Positions 19,619 through 31,223 of a stretch of DNA of 64,000 bases are shown one piece after another (the stretch's first letter is position 1; each line of letters starts with the position of its first letter). The DNA comes from Ganoderma boninense (lineage: Eukaryota; Basidiomycota; Agaricomycetes; Polyporales; Polyporaceae), in the NCBI GenBank assembly GCA_002900995.3, contig CM035309.1, positions 1,804,389 to 1,868,388 of the forward strand, written 5' to 3'. A program made the position numbers and the translations under genes. The notes under the pieces were generated by a model that saw only the letters and a list, made by a program, of their open reading frames with translations, made no database searches and was not told the origin of the DNA.

Positions 19619-22600
19619 TTACATGATAACGCACCACTTTCCTTTCTTCTTCTCATCCACATTGCCATCGACCGGGGTCGCGGGAGGAGCTTCTACAGCC
19701 GGGGACGGCGTAACGTCGTCAGTTGGAGTCTTGGTGAACTCGCCGGTGGCGTTCTCGAGTGAAGTACGGCTCTCCTCCACGAGCTTCGTCGAGCTTGAGA
19801 ACCAACCGCCAGGGAAGAAGCGAGAGGAGGTCGTCGACTCGTGACGAGTACGAGATTTGGATGGGGATACTTCATCTGGAGCTGTGGTCGCCTGCCCCTC
19901 GATCTCGATCTGCTCATTCTCATCGACAACGGCAAGGCGTCCGAGGCTTGGTCTAGCAGAATATGGGGTCAGCGTTGAGTTGTTACATGAGTCCAGTCAG
20001 GCTTACTTCGACGTGACCTTCTTGGGCTCCTCGACCACCTCCTTGGATATTTCAGACACAGGGAAGCTGATGGTCTGGCCATTGGTCGTGACGTCCGAAA
20101 TACTTTCCACGACTTTTTCAGCGACGGGCTTGTCATCAGCACCAACATCAGAGCCAGAGCCTTGTCTGGTCACTGAATAAGAAGGCGTCCATGGCCGAGC
20201 AGGGCGCTCCTCGGGAACGTGACCATCGGCAGTCTGGCAAAGAACCATCAGGATCACGACACGTATGAAAGGGACAGATAGTGACGCACCTCAGGTTCTG
20301 ACACGGGAACAGGCTCCTCTACGACGATAGAGGGGGCGTCTTGCTGAACAGGGGCAGGGAAGTCTTCCACCTCTTCAAGGTCCTTCGTCTGCACGGCAGG
20401 GGTACCAAGAGGACTGTTACCCTGGTGGGTAACGGAGTACGATGGCGTCCAGGGAGACTTCGGCCGATCTGCAGGCACAGTCGGAGGTGTCTTGGGCTAC
20501 GACATATTGAGCATCGAGACGCAATGAAAGCCTGCGAACTAACTTACCTCCGGAACGTTGGTGACAACAACTAGCTCAGCAGGCTGTTCAACCGATTTGG
20601 AAACTTCAACGATAGGTACAGCGGTCTCAGCCGGTCCGGTAACTTCCACAACAGGCTCAGGCTCTTGGACGGCAACAAGCTGGGCCGCTGGCGCAGCCTC
20701 GGGTTCGACCGGAGGAATAGCCTTTATCTCCGCCACAGGAACGGGAGATGGTTCACGAGAAACCTCGATTTCGTCTTCGACGACAGACGCAGGAAGCGAC
20801 TCGACTTCTTCGATATCCGAATCGGCGGCGGTCTGCTGAGACGTGTGGAAAGGACTGAAGCCTTGCGAACTGAAAGAATGCGGGGACGATTCCGTTGATG
20901 GTCCGCGCAGCTAGAACAAAGACAAACTGAGCGACCGCATGCATGACCAACAAAACGTGTGAAACGCACGTCGAGGATGTCATATCTTTCTGCCGCAAAG
21001 ATGGGAACACCCACAACAGGAGCGACCTCGACAGCCTCGATCACCGTCTCTTCGACAGTTGACTCCTCGGGTACTGCGACCGCCTGAGTTGCTTCTGCTT
21101 CCTTCTCTTCGATGACGGGCTCGACAACTGCTTCTGGCTGGAGAGCTTCTTTGACAGCTTCTTCAACGACCTCCACAACTGGAATAGGCTCTGCGGGGGC
21201 AGGCACAGATTCCTCGGCGAGCTCGGCTGCCAATTGCTTGGGAGAATGACGAGGGCTCGTTCCCTGAGAACTGACGGAGTACGACGGGACCCAAGAGGGA
21301 GATTTCGGACGGTCTGCCTCAACCCCAGGTGCATCTGGCTCAGAAGCAACTTGATCCTCGGGCTACGAAGAAGGAAACACGGTTAGTCAAAGTGCAGAAA
21401 TTTTTATGCCACTGCTTACCTCCGCAGTGACCTGAACCTGAGGGGTCTCCGGCACTGGTTCCTCGATGGCAGGTGTAAGCTCCTCGGGCTCGTTGCTCTC
21501 CTTCTCCTCGACAACATCTGCGCCGGGGCCCTGGGTGGTGACGCTGTAAGACGGCGTCCATGGGGACTTCGGCCTCTCCTGAAGGGACGGCGATGGCGAT
21601 GGGCTGCGCGAAATTGCGACAGGCTGTGTGGCTGCTTCGACCTGCTCGGGCTCATCCTCGACCGCGTCAACTGAAACTACAGGGATTTCAACTTCAGCGG
21701 GAGCCTGCTCCTTAAGTTCATCATCTTCTGTCACGTCAGCAACTACGACGTCTTCGACAATAGATATGTCTGCAGACTCAGCCTCGGCTGGAGCTGCATG
21801 AACCGCAGGACCTTCAGGAGCTTCCACGACAGCGACAGTGGTCTCCTCAGCGTCCTTGACGTCCTCGACAATAACTGCATTTTCTTCGACAGCCAGAACA
21901 GGAGCCTCCGGCACAGACCCTTCAACAACGACCTCCTCGACGACCGGAGGTTCTGCTGCAGCGGGAGCCTCTTCAAGTACCGGGAGTTCTTCAGCAGTAG
22001 GCGCTGCTTCGACGACAGCGGCCTCAACGGACTCTTCGATAACGGCTGGGGCTTCGTCGGGCCCTGCGATAGGGGCTTCCAGCGTTTGTTCAGAAAGAGG
22101 AGTTTCCTCTGGCGCTGCTACCGGCGTCTCGTCGTTCACATTGACGGTCACGGCCTCGATGGTCTCTTCCACGATCGAGACGCCCTCAAGAGGAACTACG
22201 ACTGCCGCCTCGATTGGCTCTTCAGGCGGAACTGGAGTCGTCTCGGTCACTGGTTCGCTCTCGGGGATAGATGGGACTTCCTCGGTGGCGGCGACAACCT
22301 CTTCAGCAGGTTCTTCGGCGGTGACGGCAGCTTCAGCAATGACAGATTCTTCTGCAGGCGCCTCCGATGCAAGAGGTTCGGCCTCGGTCTCTTGAACGAC
22401 AGCCTCAACCACGGACGGCTCTTCGGGGACGGAAACCTCGACGACAGCCGGTGCCTCAACAGCAGGAACCTCGGTCACCTCACTGGGAACGGCTTCGGCG
22501 ACCTCTTCGGCTACAGGCGCAATCTCGGCGTGGACAGGCGCCTCTTCGACGACGGGGGTGCTCTCCACGGCTTCCTCAACCTCGGGCTTGCGCTCCTCAA

Positions 22601-24730
22601 CGACAGGCGCGGCAACCGCGACGTCAGTAAGCGGTTCTTCCGCAGACTCGACAGCCTCGACAGTAATCTCGGAGGCAGCAGCCTTCTCGAGAACAGGCTC
22701 AAGCGTAGCCACTTGAACAACTTCTGGCTCTGGCTCTTCGACAGCCACCGCAGTGGTCTCGGTAGGTTCAGGCTCCTCGGCGGGGGTAGCCTCCGGTTCT
22801 GCAGGAGAGCCCTCGATGACCAACTCCTCTTCGGCCTCGACCGTTGCTTCCGTGCTGGACTCAACGACTGCCTCTGTTTTGGGCTCGGTGACCGTCTCTT
22901 GCTCGGGGGTGACAGTCGCCTCCTCCTTGGATTCGACGACCGCTTCCTCCTCAGGCACCGCCTCGTCCACAACGTCCTCGGCGATAGCGGCTGCGCTCTC
23001 CTCCACAACATGCTCGGGAACTGCCTCCTCAGTGAAGGAGGCATGCTCTGGAGGGGACGCTTCCTCCACAACGGTCTCGGGAATAACGTCAGCGGCGACG
23101 TCTTCAGGAGTCACGGTGGCGACGACAGGCTCGGGCTCAGGGACAGACTCTTCAACGACTTCAGATGCAGGAGCCTCTTCGACGATCGGGTTTTCCTCAG
23201 GCGCTGGCAGCTCCTCGGTAACCGTCTCGACAACAGCGGCGACCTTCTCAGTAGTCTCCTCGGCAACAACCACACTCTCCTTGGGAGTTTCTTCAACGAC
23301 AGCAACAGGCTCCACAGTGGCGGCGGGCTCTTCAGGAGCAGCAGACGGCTCTATGACGGCTTCCTGGACCACAGCAGGGACCTCTTCGACCACAAAAGGG
23401 ACATCCTCGACTACAGCAGACGGCTCTGTGACAGCTTCCTCGGCTTCCTCTACAACAGCGGGGGCCTCCTCCACCAAGGGCGTAGGCTCCTCGACGGTAA
23501 TGACAGGAACTGAAACCTCCTCGGCGGGGGTAGCTGCGGTGTCAGAAACAGCGATATCCTCGATGGACATCGGCACCTCGACCACAGGCGCCTCCACGAC
23601 TGCTGCGCTTTCCGCGGCGACATCCTTAGTCTCCTCGGCCACTAGAACTTCCTCGACGACGGGTGCAGGCACGACCACCTCGACTGGTGCCTCCGTAGCA
23701 CTGACAGCCTCCTCCGGGACTGGTGACGCGTCCTCGACAACGCCAGCAGCTTCGTCAGCGACGACCGCCGCGTCGGTGATTGCGGTCGGCTCTCCAGGCA
23801 CAAGTGATACCTCGTCCTCGACAAGCGTTTCGGTCGCGACCTCATCTCCCACCGGCGCGGGTGCCTCTTCAACGGCGAGGGCCAACCCTTCACTAACTTC
23901 ACCTCCAACAGGCACGGTCTCCACGGCAGCAGGGGCCTCTTCAGGGTCAGCGGCCGGTGCAGTTGCCTCGTTCGCCTCTTTCACTACCTCAGTTCGGGAG
24001 CCTCGACGTCTACGGCAGGTGGCTCAACCGTCTCAGTGGTAGTAGTAGAAGGGATGGCATCAGTGGCCTCGGGTTCAGGAGCAGGTTCCTCTTTGGAGAG
24101 TGCCACATCGTCGGTAGACTCGGCAGCAACGGGTTCGGCTACGAATGGCTCCTTCGTGGGACCGGGCTCGCTCACAAAGGCAGCCGTCTCCTCGGGGGTC
24201 GCGACTTCAACCGGGTCCTCATGGACTAATAGCTGTGTCAGCGTGCAAAGCAAATGCATAACTCGAGGGCATAGGCATACCAACTGTTACAGTAGCGTCT
24301 GCGAGAGCTACTGCCTTCTCGCTGAGTACGTCGTCAGCGACGTGGTTAGCCTGGTCCGGCGGCGGTGGCACAAAGGAGCGGATGAGCTTTACGGCAGACC
24401 AGCGGCAGACGGACGCGAATGCGGGCACACCTCAACCACAACGGGTACTATAACCTCTTGAGCAGCATTAGCGTCGATCGCGTCAGTTTGTGCGCCAAAC
24501 GTCATGTTTGCTGGCGCCTCGTCCTCGTCCTTGAGAACCTGTGAGGTGGCATCTGCACCTGTATGCTCCTTGTGGAGGACATGGCCGTTTGCTAGGGTCT
24601 CAGGGTTTGTGAGCGCGTCAACGACTTCTTTCAGGGACACAGGCTGGACGTCAGCGGGTGGAAGGGGGTCTGAAAGGGCGGCGTGGAGGGTATGAGTGGC
24701 GGGGGCAGGGTCGTCGGGAGCTGCAGACAT
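19619..24730 (-). CDS. Giant acidic repeat protein with C-terminal CaaX box
   Basis: Eight exons are read on the minus strand: 24431-24730, 24281-24350, 21420-24225, 20970-21362, 20548-20910, 20290-20496, 20007-20233 and 19619-19952. They give about 1,550 residues. The third exon encodes some 900 residues of nearly pure Glu/Pro/Val/Ala/Thr text (repeats like VVEEAPAV, EEPTPLVEE) and is probably disordered. The later exons each carry a conserved motif, (R)PKSPWTPSYSVTxQG, in four clear copies. The last exon has a distinct segment SRFFPGGWFSSS and ends KKKGKWCVIM, a basic stretch plus CaaX box, so the protein is likely farnesylated and tied to a membrane. The frame steps by one base near 23,990-24,033. 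Either a 41-nt intron or a missing base explains this. I know no named family. A membrane-tethered scaffold is an inference. Confidence 0.8.
20160..21580 (-). repeat. Exon-borne SPWTPSYSVT repeat modules
   Basis: Four copies of a 16-17-residue motif are seen in the CaaX gene: RPKSPWTPSYSVTTQG (about 21528-21578), RPKSPSWVPSYSVSSQG (about 21252-21305), RPKSPWTPSYSVTHQG (about 20419-20470) and RPARPWTPSYSVTRQG (about 20160-20215). Three of them lie a short distance into an exon that follows a phase-0 intron; the first lies near the end of the long acidic exon. A degenerate relative (SFSSQGFSPFH) lies near 20,870. The spacing of one motif per exon suggests growth by exon duplication. The conserved Ser, Thr and Tyr next to Pro could be phosphorylation or docking sites. 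Confidence 0.8.
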
Positions 24731-25151
24731 TGGCGGAGGCGAGGAGAGAGAGGGTGAGAGAGAGAGATAAGCAAGAGCGGCTGTGGTGGCGAGTGGGGAG
24801 GAGAGATGGCGGGAGTGCTCACGCGCCCCTTCCAAGAGAGAGCAAACAGAAAGCGACCATCCGTCCTTTTCCTCTTCTCGCCAATCGAGATCCCTCCTTT
24901 CCCACACGACGCGCCGTCCACGTGATCGTATTTGCTCCTTATCAGGCATCTTCGTCTCCCAGCCCTGGCTCTTCTCCCGTCTGTCCCAGCGAAGAGAACC
25001 AGCTCCGGTCCTAGAGCGTCCGAGACTCCGACTCCGAGTCACTGACCATCATCACATTCTCGCTCACATCTGCATACACGCAACGACGAGACATCTACAC
25101 AAAAAATGCCAGTCAAAGTCCATCCCAGTCTGTGTGCATGGACGTAGCAGC
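24731..25151. other. Intergenic region upstream of the CaaX gene
   Basis: This 421-bp gap holds the promoter and leader of the CaaX gene (minus strand) and the 3' end of the GPI-protein gene, also on the minus strand. The bases next to the ATG at 24730 are purine-rich on the plus strand, which is a CT-rich leader on the coding strand. No gene is seen. Confidence 0.5.
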
Positions 25152-26315
25152 CTACCAAAGTATGGCCGCACCAAGGAAACCAAGTAATCCTACGAGACCA
25201 AACGAACTCCCTGTCGCCCCTGCACCGTTTCTGTTGGGCAGGTTCATCGGCGCAGCGCCGGAAGGCGACTGCTGCGTTCCAGATCCCGAAGTGACGCTCG
25301 GTCTAGCCACTCCAGCTGCTTGGACAACGCTAGAGGTCCCTATCGCCTGAGCCGACTGAGGACTCAGGCCCGCCCTAAGTGGATACACAGCAAGTCAGAC
25401 CGTCTCTCAAAACCAAGCAAAGCAACATTGTTACGCAGAGGACGCCTGAGCGACGGCAGGCTTGGCATTAGGTGCGGCGGCATTGGGTACGGCCACATTA
25501 GTGGCGGCGGTTGACGAGGCCCGGCTGGCTACGGTCGAAGCAGCATTCGCCACCGGCATTGGGTTTGAACTTCCATCGATGCAGCTGCAAGACATCCCCA
25601 GACGCATAGGTGATTTGCGTCGAAATTCACAATGAAGATAGCGAGTGATTATTCCCCTACCTGATGTCTGGTCCACTCTGGACAGTCTGGCTGTCTGAAT
25701 AGGCAGTCGCCCCAGTGCTATCCTTGAGAGCCGACGAGCTATAACCGGGGATTCAATTTCGTGTGAAGAATAGAGAGCAGCAGCATGAGACTCACAAAGA
25801 AGTTCCTGCCGGCATGCTAACGAGCCAGGTCATGGCGTTACCCTCTTGAACGGGGAATTGTTGTAGCTGTAACATATGTTGTGATTGGATGAGAACACAT
25901 TTATGCAATTATACAACTGTCTTCGTCTTACCGCCGGCGCCGCCGGTTGACCAGCTTCGATTCGAGTAAACATCAAGGAGGAATGGACGTCACCACGGGT
26001 ATCGGAAACAAGAACACATACCAGGAATGAGTGACAGGTAGTACGGGGCCTTCCCGCCAGACCAGGTGAACTGCACTGGCTCTACACACGGGCTAAGGAC
26101 CTTTGCACATGTGAATGGAAGGCTGCGTACTAACCGCATGCTGTAGGACCGGATCTATTGAAGGCAGTTTTAAATGACCAGGTATCCTCGAACAAGTTTC
26201 CAAAGGGGCTTACAGTGTGTAGATTGTGAGAGGTCCTGATCCGTCCCCTTCAACAGCTGCGGCCCCAAGGACAGCCGCCAGAACTGCAAAGGCGGTGGTT
26301 AAGGTGAATTGCATC
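25152..26315 (-). CDS. GPI-anchored KRE9/KNH-like Ser-rich surface protein
   Basis: At least seven small exons are read from the ATG at 26315, including a 20-nt exon (26135-26154). The signal peptide is MQFTLTTAFAVLAAVLGAAA. The body reads GPLTIYTLSGPTACEPVQFT, then WSGGKAPYYLSLIPG, AMTWLVSMPAGTSF and ALKDSTGATAYSDSQTVQSG. This is the beta-sandwich found in basidiomycete Ser/Thr-rich GPI proteins related to the N-terminus of yeast Kre9/Knh1. A low-complexity Ala/Ser/Asn stretch follows. The C-terminus (GSSFGLVGLLGFLGAAILW) is hydrophobic, as needed for a GPI signal. It probably sits in the cell wall or on the plasma membrane, with a role in wall organisation inferred from the family. Confidence 0.85.
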
Positions 26316-26728
26316 TCGGCTTGCGGTTGAGAATAATGGAACCAAATGAGGGTGCGGTGGGGAGGTGTCGAAAGAGCGAGTGAAGGCGCACGAAGGGTTA
26401 GAGGCAAGGGAACGTTGGAGGACGCTCGGCTGGCGGAAGATATTTGAGAGCGGCTTTCAACATTGTGAAGGACGTTAGAAGACGCGGCGGACAATGAACG
26501 ATGACGGTGACGTAGTGGGCGATGAGGACGAATATGGCTACAGAGCTGCCGTTTCGGTCGCATCGCTCAGTCCTGCACTGACCAACGTCAAGTGGAGAGA
26601 GACATGTCGGTATGACATAGGACGACCCGTGACCATACGCCAAGACGAGTGCAAAATGCTACAGATAAACTAGATCACGTAGATACAGGATTCAAGAAAA
26701 AGATACAGCACCTAGATCGTGCCATGTA
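26316..26728. other. Intergenic region between GPI-protein and PRMT5 genes
   Basis: Both neighbours are on the minus strand. This gap therefore holds the promoter of the GPI-protein gene and the 3' end of PRMT5. No frame looks coding and no repeat is seen. Confidence 0.5.
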
Positions 26729-29700
26729 TCACAGCCCAATCCAACTGCTCTTGCCACCTGCATTGTGCAGCGCAGTCTGGCTGATCTTCACAAGGCTCAC
26801 GCCATCCTTCTCCCTGTCCTCCATCATCCCAAAGGACGTCCTCCTAGTCGGCACCTGTAACGTCAGCTGGGGGATATCCAACGATGGGCTTGTCGCCTGT
26901 ATAGGCGTGGTCGGGAATGCGCTTAGGAAGGTGGTGTCTGGGGACGCGCTCATCGGCGAAAGGGTATCCTTCCAGATAGGCGACGACACAGACGAGCTAG
27001 GCACGGGGAGGAATGCTTCCGCGAACCACTCGTACCACACCTTGCGCGTGTCCGTGAGCCGCCAGAGCGAGACTGTGAGCTCTGCGTCTGCCGGCAAGTA
27101 CAGCGGATCCTGCGGCGTTCCGCATTCCACATCAACACGCCTTCTCCGAGCCGTCAAACAGAGCAACAAACAAACTTACCTTGAGCGGGAAGAAGAGCGG
27201 GAACCAGCTGAGCATGTCCTTCGAAATCAGGGCCATGCGCTCCGGGTGTATGCTGATGCCGACATTCCCATACAGCACGGCTTCGAAGTAACCCCCAAAT
27301 CCGTGCAGGACGCCCGCGTGGGGGATGTGGAACGTGAGCTTCGCCGACCGGACGTTATGGCTGTTCGTCAGCGGGAGACCTATACATGCATGGGATGAGC
27401 CGACAGACAGGGTTGAGCCTCGAGGACAAGGACAAGGGAGAGACGAAACGGGGATCGGGGGGAAGTCGAAGGGCGCAACGCGACTATACCTTGTTCGGTG
27501 AGCGCGGCGTCCTTCCGCGGGTGTTCGAACTCCCAGCATTCCTGTATTCGAGGGCCGCACGTCCCGCTGATCCCGGTGCCATTGTCGCTCAAAATGTTGA
27601 TGGCATGGAGCATGACCACGTATGGAGTTTCGGACGACTTGGAGTCCTTCCCCGCCCTCGTCTCGTTGTACAGCTTCGAGGATGAGATTGGGGCGATGTA
27701 CGCCGTGTACGACGACGGTATCGAGATGCCGTCCGCTACATTCGGCACGATGAGTCTCCATCCCCGCATCGAAGCTGAGGCAAATGAAAGCTTACGCTTC
27801 AAGAACCGCATCCCTCCATCTAAACATTCTGGGCTAAGCTCGTTGTCCCCGAATGACCCCAGCAGCTCGCTGACAAGAATGTCGACCTTCTCCGGGACGT
27901 CGAGCGACCGCATGTCGCCGTACAGTAGCTTCACCTTCTCATCACCCCATTCGGTGCGATGGCGCTCCTGCAGGCTGCGTCAACAGTAATGATACTGCCC
28001 CTATCAACGCGAGCGCTCGCGGACATGCACTCGATCGACTTACGTGACATACGCGTTCGGGTTCTTCTCGACCGCATACACGAACGCATCAACCTTCGCA
28101 CGCTCGATTGCCTTGAGCGAGCGTGCCACGAGGGGCCCGCGCCCGGCGCCCGCGACGCAGATCGTGCTGCGAAGCAGAAACAGGAAACATGAGCATGTGT
28201 TGAGATGATACACCACAACAGCTGCGCCCCCTCACATTTTCTCAGGCTTATCCCAGTCTTTCAGGGCCAAGTATATTGCCTGCACCGGTCTCGTTAATAC
28301 TGGTCATGTCCGAGGACCCTGCACCGGCACTGTCTGATTCGCACCTCCTCGTAGTTCCGGTACTTCACCGGATCTTGCTCAAAAGTCTGGTACGTGATGC
28401 TTTGCAAGTTATCCATGAGCGGCTAGACGGGAACCCGCTGAGCCAGGGCACAAGGGCAGCACAGCACTGAACGGCCACACCTGCAATGGGGCTTGCAGGT
28501 AGTCCTGGTATCCCTGTGCAAAGTTCTCCACCGTGCCTACGGTCGTCGCGGCCTTGACGAACGAGCTGGTCTTCTCGAGATGCTTGATATATTGAATGTA
28601 GGCCACTTCGCCCCCACGGGCATGCTTTTTTGCCTTTGTTCCAGAAAGGATGACAGTGGGCTGCAACTGGGGCGGGCGTTTTAGGCGAGTCAGTGTGCGC
28701 ATAGTCTCATAAAACTCGCCTATATGCGAACCGACCTTGAATATGTCCCGGATGAAGGACTGAGTGCCCTTGGGCAGAACGGGATACCCCTTCGCGTTTG
28801 CGATGAACGTCGACGCCGGCAACCACAGGTACCGCACCGGTTCCGCCAGCCACTGGTTCAAAACAGTCGAGGACAGCGGTAATGGAGGAGTAAGGTCGAG
28901 GGCTGTGGCAGTCGCGTCAGCTTGTAGGATTCATGACGCGTAACGGTTTACACTGACTCAGAGTTAACCGCGGGTTGTAGCCGCATATCGTCCGTATGGT
29001 ATCCCACATATCCCACGTCGTCATGTTAGACTCGGGGGGCGAACCGCTCCCGAGATCGACAGTCGACGCCACCGAGAACCGGGATTTCGGTGGGGTGTCT
29101 GGCGCCGGGGAGGGCGAGCGTGAAGGAACCTGCATCACGGTGACCGCGTCGTAAATGGGGATCCTAACGGAAAACTCCATGTAGGGAATTGCGTTCAGAC
29201 ACGCGTTGATGGCGCGGGCGAAAGACCCTATTTGCGTGCGGTTGTTTGGTGTGGGTAGGATTGCGCATTGCGCGTTTAGGTAGGACGCGAACGCGAGCTC
29301 TTGGTGAAGAGCCTAGTGGCATCCGGAGGAAGCACACGCGTGAAAGGGTCGAAAGCCAGGCAGGACAGCGTCAGTTTAGAGGGATTTGCGCGTGCCAGGG
29401 AAGGGAAATAAAATTGTGAGCGTGACTTACAGTCTCAGCATCGTGGCGGACCCAATCGTCGTTCGCGTCGAGCTCGAGCCAGTCCGAGATAAGCGGTATG
29501 AGATACTCGACCTCGTCTAATCTCACAGTGTCAGAAGAATCGCCTGCAAAAGAAGCACGGGACTCACCCAACCGGGACACCGTCACCTCATCGCGGAGGA
29601 AGGCGGGTTTTGATCTCCAGGCCTCCGCACGTTGCTCGATCTCCGCAAGCTTGTCTTGGTCCTCATCTGGGTTGAGCAGACATAACTCTCGCCATCTTTG

Positions 29701-29859
29701 TCGCCATTTATCGTTCGCGAGGGGTGCACAGATGGTCTCGTACCCGTCCGTGCGCGCGTCGGTGAGGGCTCGGAGGACGGAGGTGTCGTCCCCTAGGTCG
29801 TTCAGCTGTGAAAGATGGTCGAGGTCATCCTGAGAATGGTGGCAGCAGAAGACAGGCAT
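26729..29859 (-). CDS. PRMT5: Protein arginine N-methyltransferase 5 (Skb1/Hsl7 type)
   Basis: This multi-exon gene is the fungal orthologue of PRMT5, which makes symmetric dimethylarginine on histones and Sm proteins. The N-terminal TIM-barrel part is visible (LIPLISDWLELDANDDWVRH, then ALHQELAFASYLNAQCAIL and SFARAINACLNAIPYMEF). The catalytic part shows the SAM-binding motif ITICVAGAGRGPLVARSL, acidic VYAVEKNPNAYV, and the double-E loop VDILVSELLGSFGDNELSPE. Next come IPSSYTAYIAPISS, HGFGGYFEAVLYGN and LSWFPLFFPL, all close to known PRMT5 blocks. An insert rich in Ser/Pro sits in the barrel domain (SRSPSPAPDTPPKSRFS). The C-terminal tail, about 80 residues long past the usual end, is low-complexity. 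Start chosen at the ATG at 29859 (MPVFCCHH), the first in frame. Confidence 0.93.
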
Positions 29860-30253
29860 GTCTGAGAGAGTGGAGCAAGCTACTAGCAGGATCGCATTGG
29901 AAACCTGCGGAGACGGGGACCCGGAGTGTACACTAGATTAAAGCAGCGTTCAACTACTCCAACGCGCCGACTACAGACGCCGCGATCGCGGCAATCTACT
30001 TATATCACGTTATCATCCTGACGCTAGATTGGCGCTCGATCGTCCATGCACTGATCAGATCGCCGGCAAAACCCGACCTCCTCCGCCAGGTCTCGCAGTG
30101 GTCTCGCTCGACACAAAGTTCGTTCAGCCCTGCATCCATTGATAACTCATATACCTCAAGAAACTCTGCAGCAACCCAGGCTGTACATGAACAGGGATAT
30201 TGTCGACAGCATGAATGATCGTCGTACAACAAAGTCAGCGCTCATTCCAAGGC
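29860..30253. other. Intergenic region upstream of PRMT5
   Basis: Promoter of PRMT5 and 3' end of the minus-strand ankyrin gene. No coding frame or repeat is visible. Confidence 0.5.
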
Positions 30254-31223
30254 TCAACCGCCCTCCGTCCGCGGCCTCTTCGCGTCATCCCCATTTCTCT
30301 GCTCTGGACCAGTGTCTCCCGCGGCCCCAGAGCCCATTCCATATCCTGTAATGACGCCTTCAACCACAGCCCTGCTCACAATTTGTCGCAGCTCTTCTTC
30401 TGGCACCTCCCTGCCCTCTGCCTGCGCGCGCTGCATGACATCCTGCACGGACTCGAGCAACGACGAAGTCAGGTTCTCGGAAGCAATGTTTTGCGCATGT
30501 TGCGATGGCGGTTCGTGCACCGGTATGGCCCCACCAATAGCAGTTGTTCCGCCTCTGAGGCTCCGAAGATAGGCCGCTACAGCGGCGAACTCCTCCTCCT
30601 CGAGGTATTGGGCAGGCTGATGGTTGGATGAGCGGTTAATCCCCATGAATCACTCCTAGACTTCTTGTCCGAATAAGCTTACCGAAAGACCTTCTACGTT
30701 TTGACGGTCGACGATGGCGCCGTGTTCGACTAGAAACGTGGCAGTCTCAACGTTCTCGACCACATACAGCGGAGTATCTCCATCCTCGTCGGTGATGTTG
30801 ACATCTCCGCCTGAGCCTGCGTCGTCAGAGGTTGTGTCAGCTCTAAGAAGTAAAACTGACCGTGTGATATCAGGTATTCTAGGACGTGCAGATGCCCGTA
30901 CGATGCGGCGGCATGCCTGACAGACGCATCAGCAAAGCCACCGAACTGGCAGAAAGACCGTCGAGGTGCTCACATAGGTGTGTAGGTGTTCTCATCTGGA
31001 ACATTCGGCGAAATAGCTAAACATACATGTTCAACGTCCCATGTCGAGCCAGCGTGGGCGATCGCACAAACAGTGGTTTTCTATTAACTCCTGCAGAAAT
31101 CGTTTCAGCTGTCGAAAAGCACGGCGATGGCGGATGCAGGCGTACCCGCACGCGGTCTAGATCTCCGTCTCCCGACGCGATCCAAATGTTCTTCTCGTGT
31201 TGTACGTTGGTCGGGACTGGCAT
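30254..31223 (-). CDS. Small ankyrin-repeat protein
   Basis: Six exons are read on the minus strand from the ATG at 31223. The first ends DGDLDRVR. The second joins as ELIENHS, the third as ISPNVPDENTYTPM, then HAAASYGHLHVLEYLISHG, GDVNITDEDGDTPLYVVEN and VETATFLVEHGAIVDRQNVE. These are about three ankyrin repeats. A charged, mostly helical C-terminus of about 100 residues follows (PAQYLEEEEFAAVAAYLRSL, then DVMQRAQAEGREVPEEELRQ). Protein length is about 250 residues. All splice sites have GT..AG ends, and introns are about 45-65 nt. The layout resembles the yeast Yar1-like single-domain ankyrin proteins that act as small adaptors or chaperones, but I cannot assign a partner. Confidence 0.8.

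Noticed and set aside
21798..24042. Long plus-strand open frames opposite the CaaX gene
   Set aside because: They mirror the Glu/Pro/Val codon bias of the minus strand: the Ser/Thr-rich or Arg/Leu/Asp-rich text is exactly what the complement of gag, gaa, gtc and cct repeats yields. Splice signals and motifs support the minus strand.
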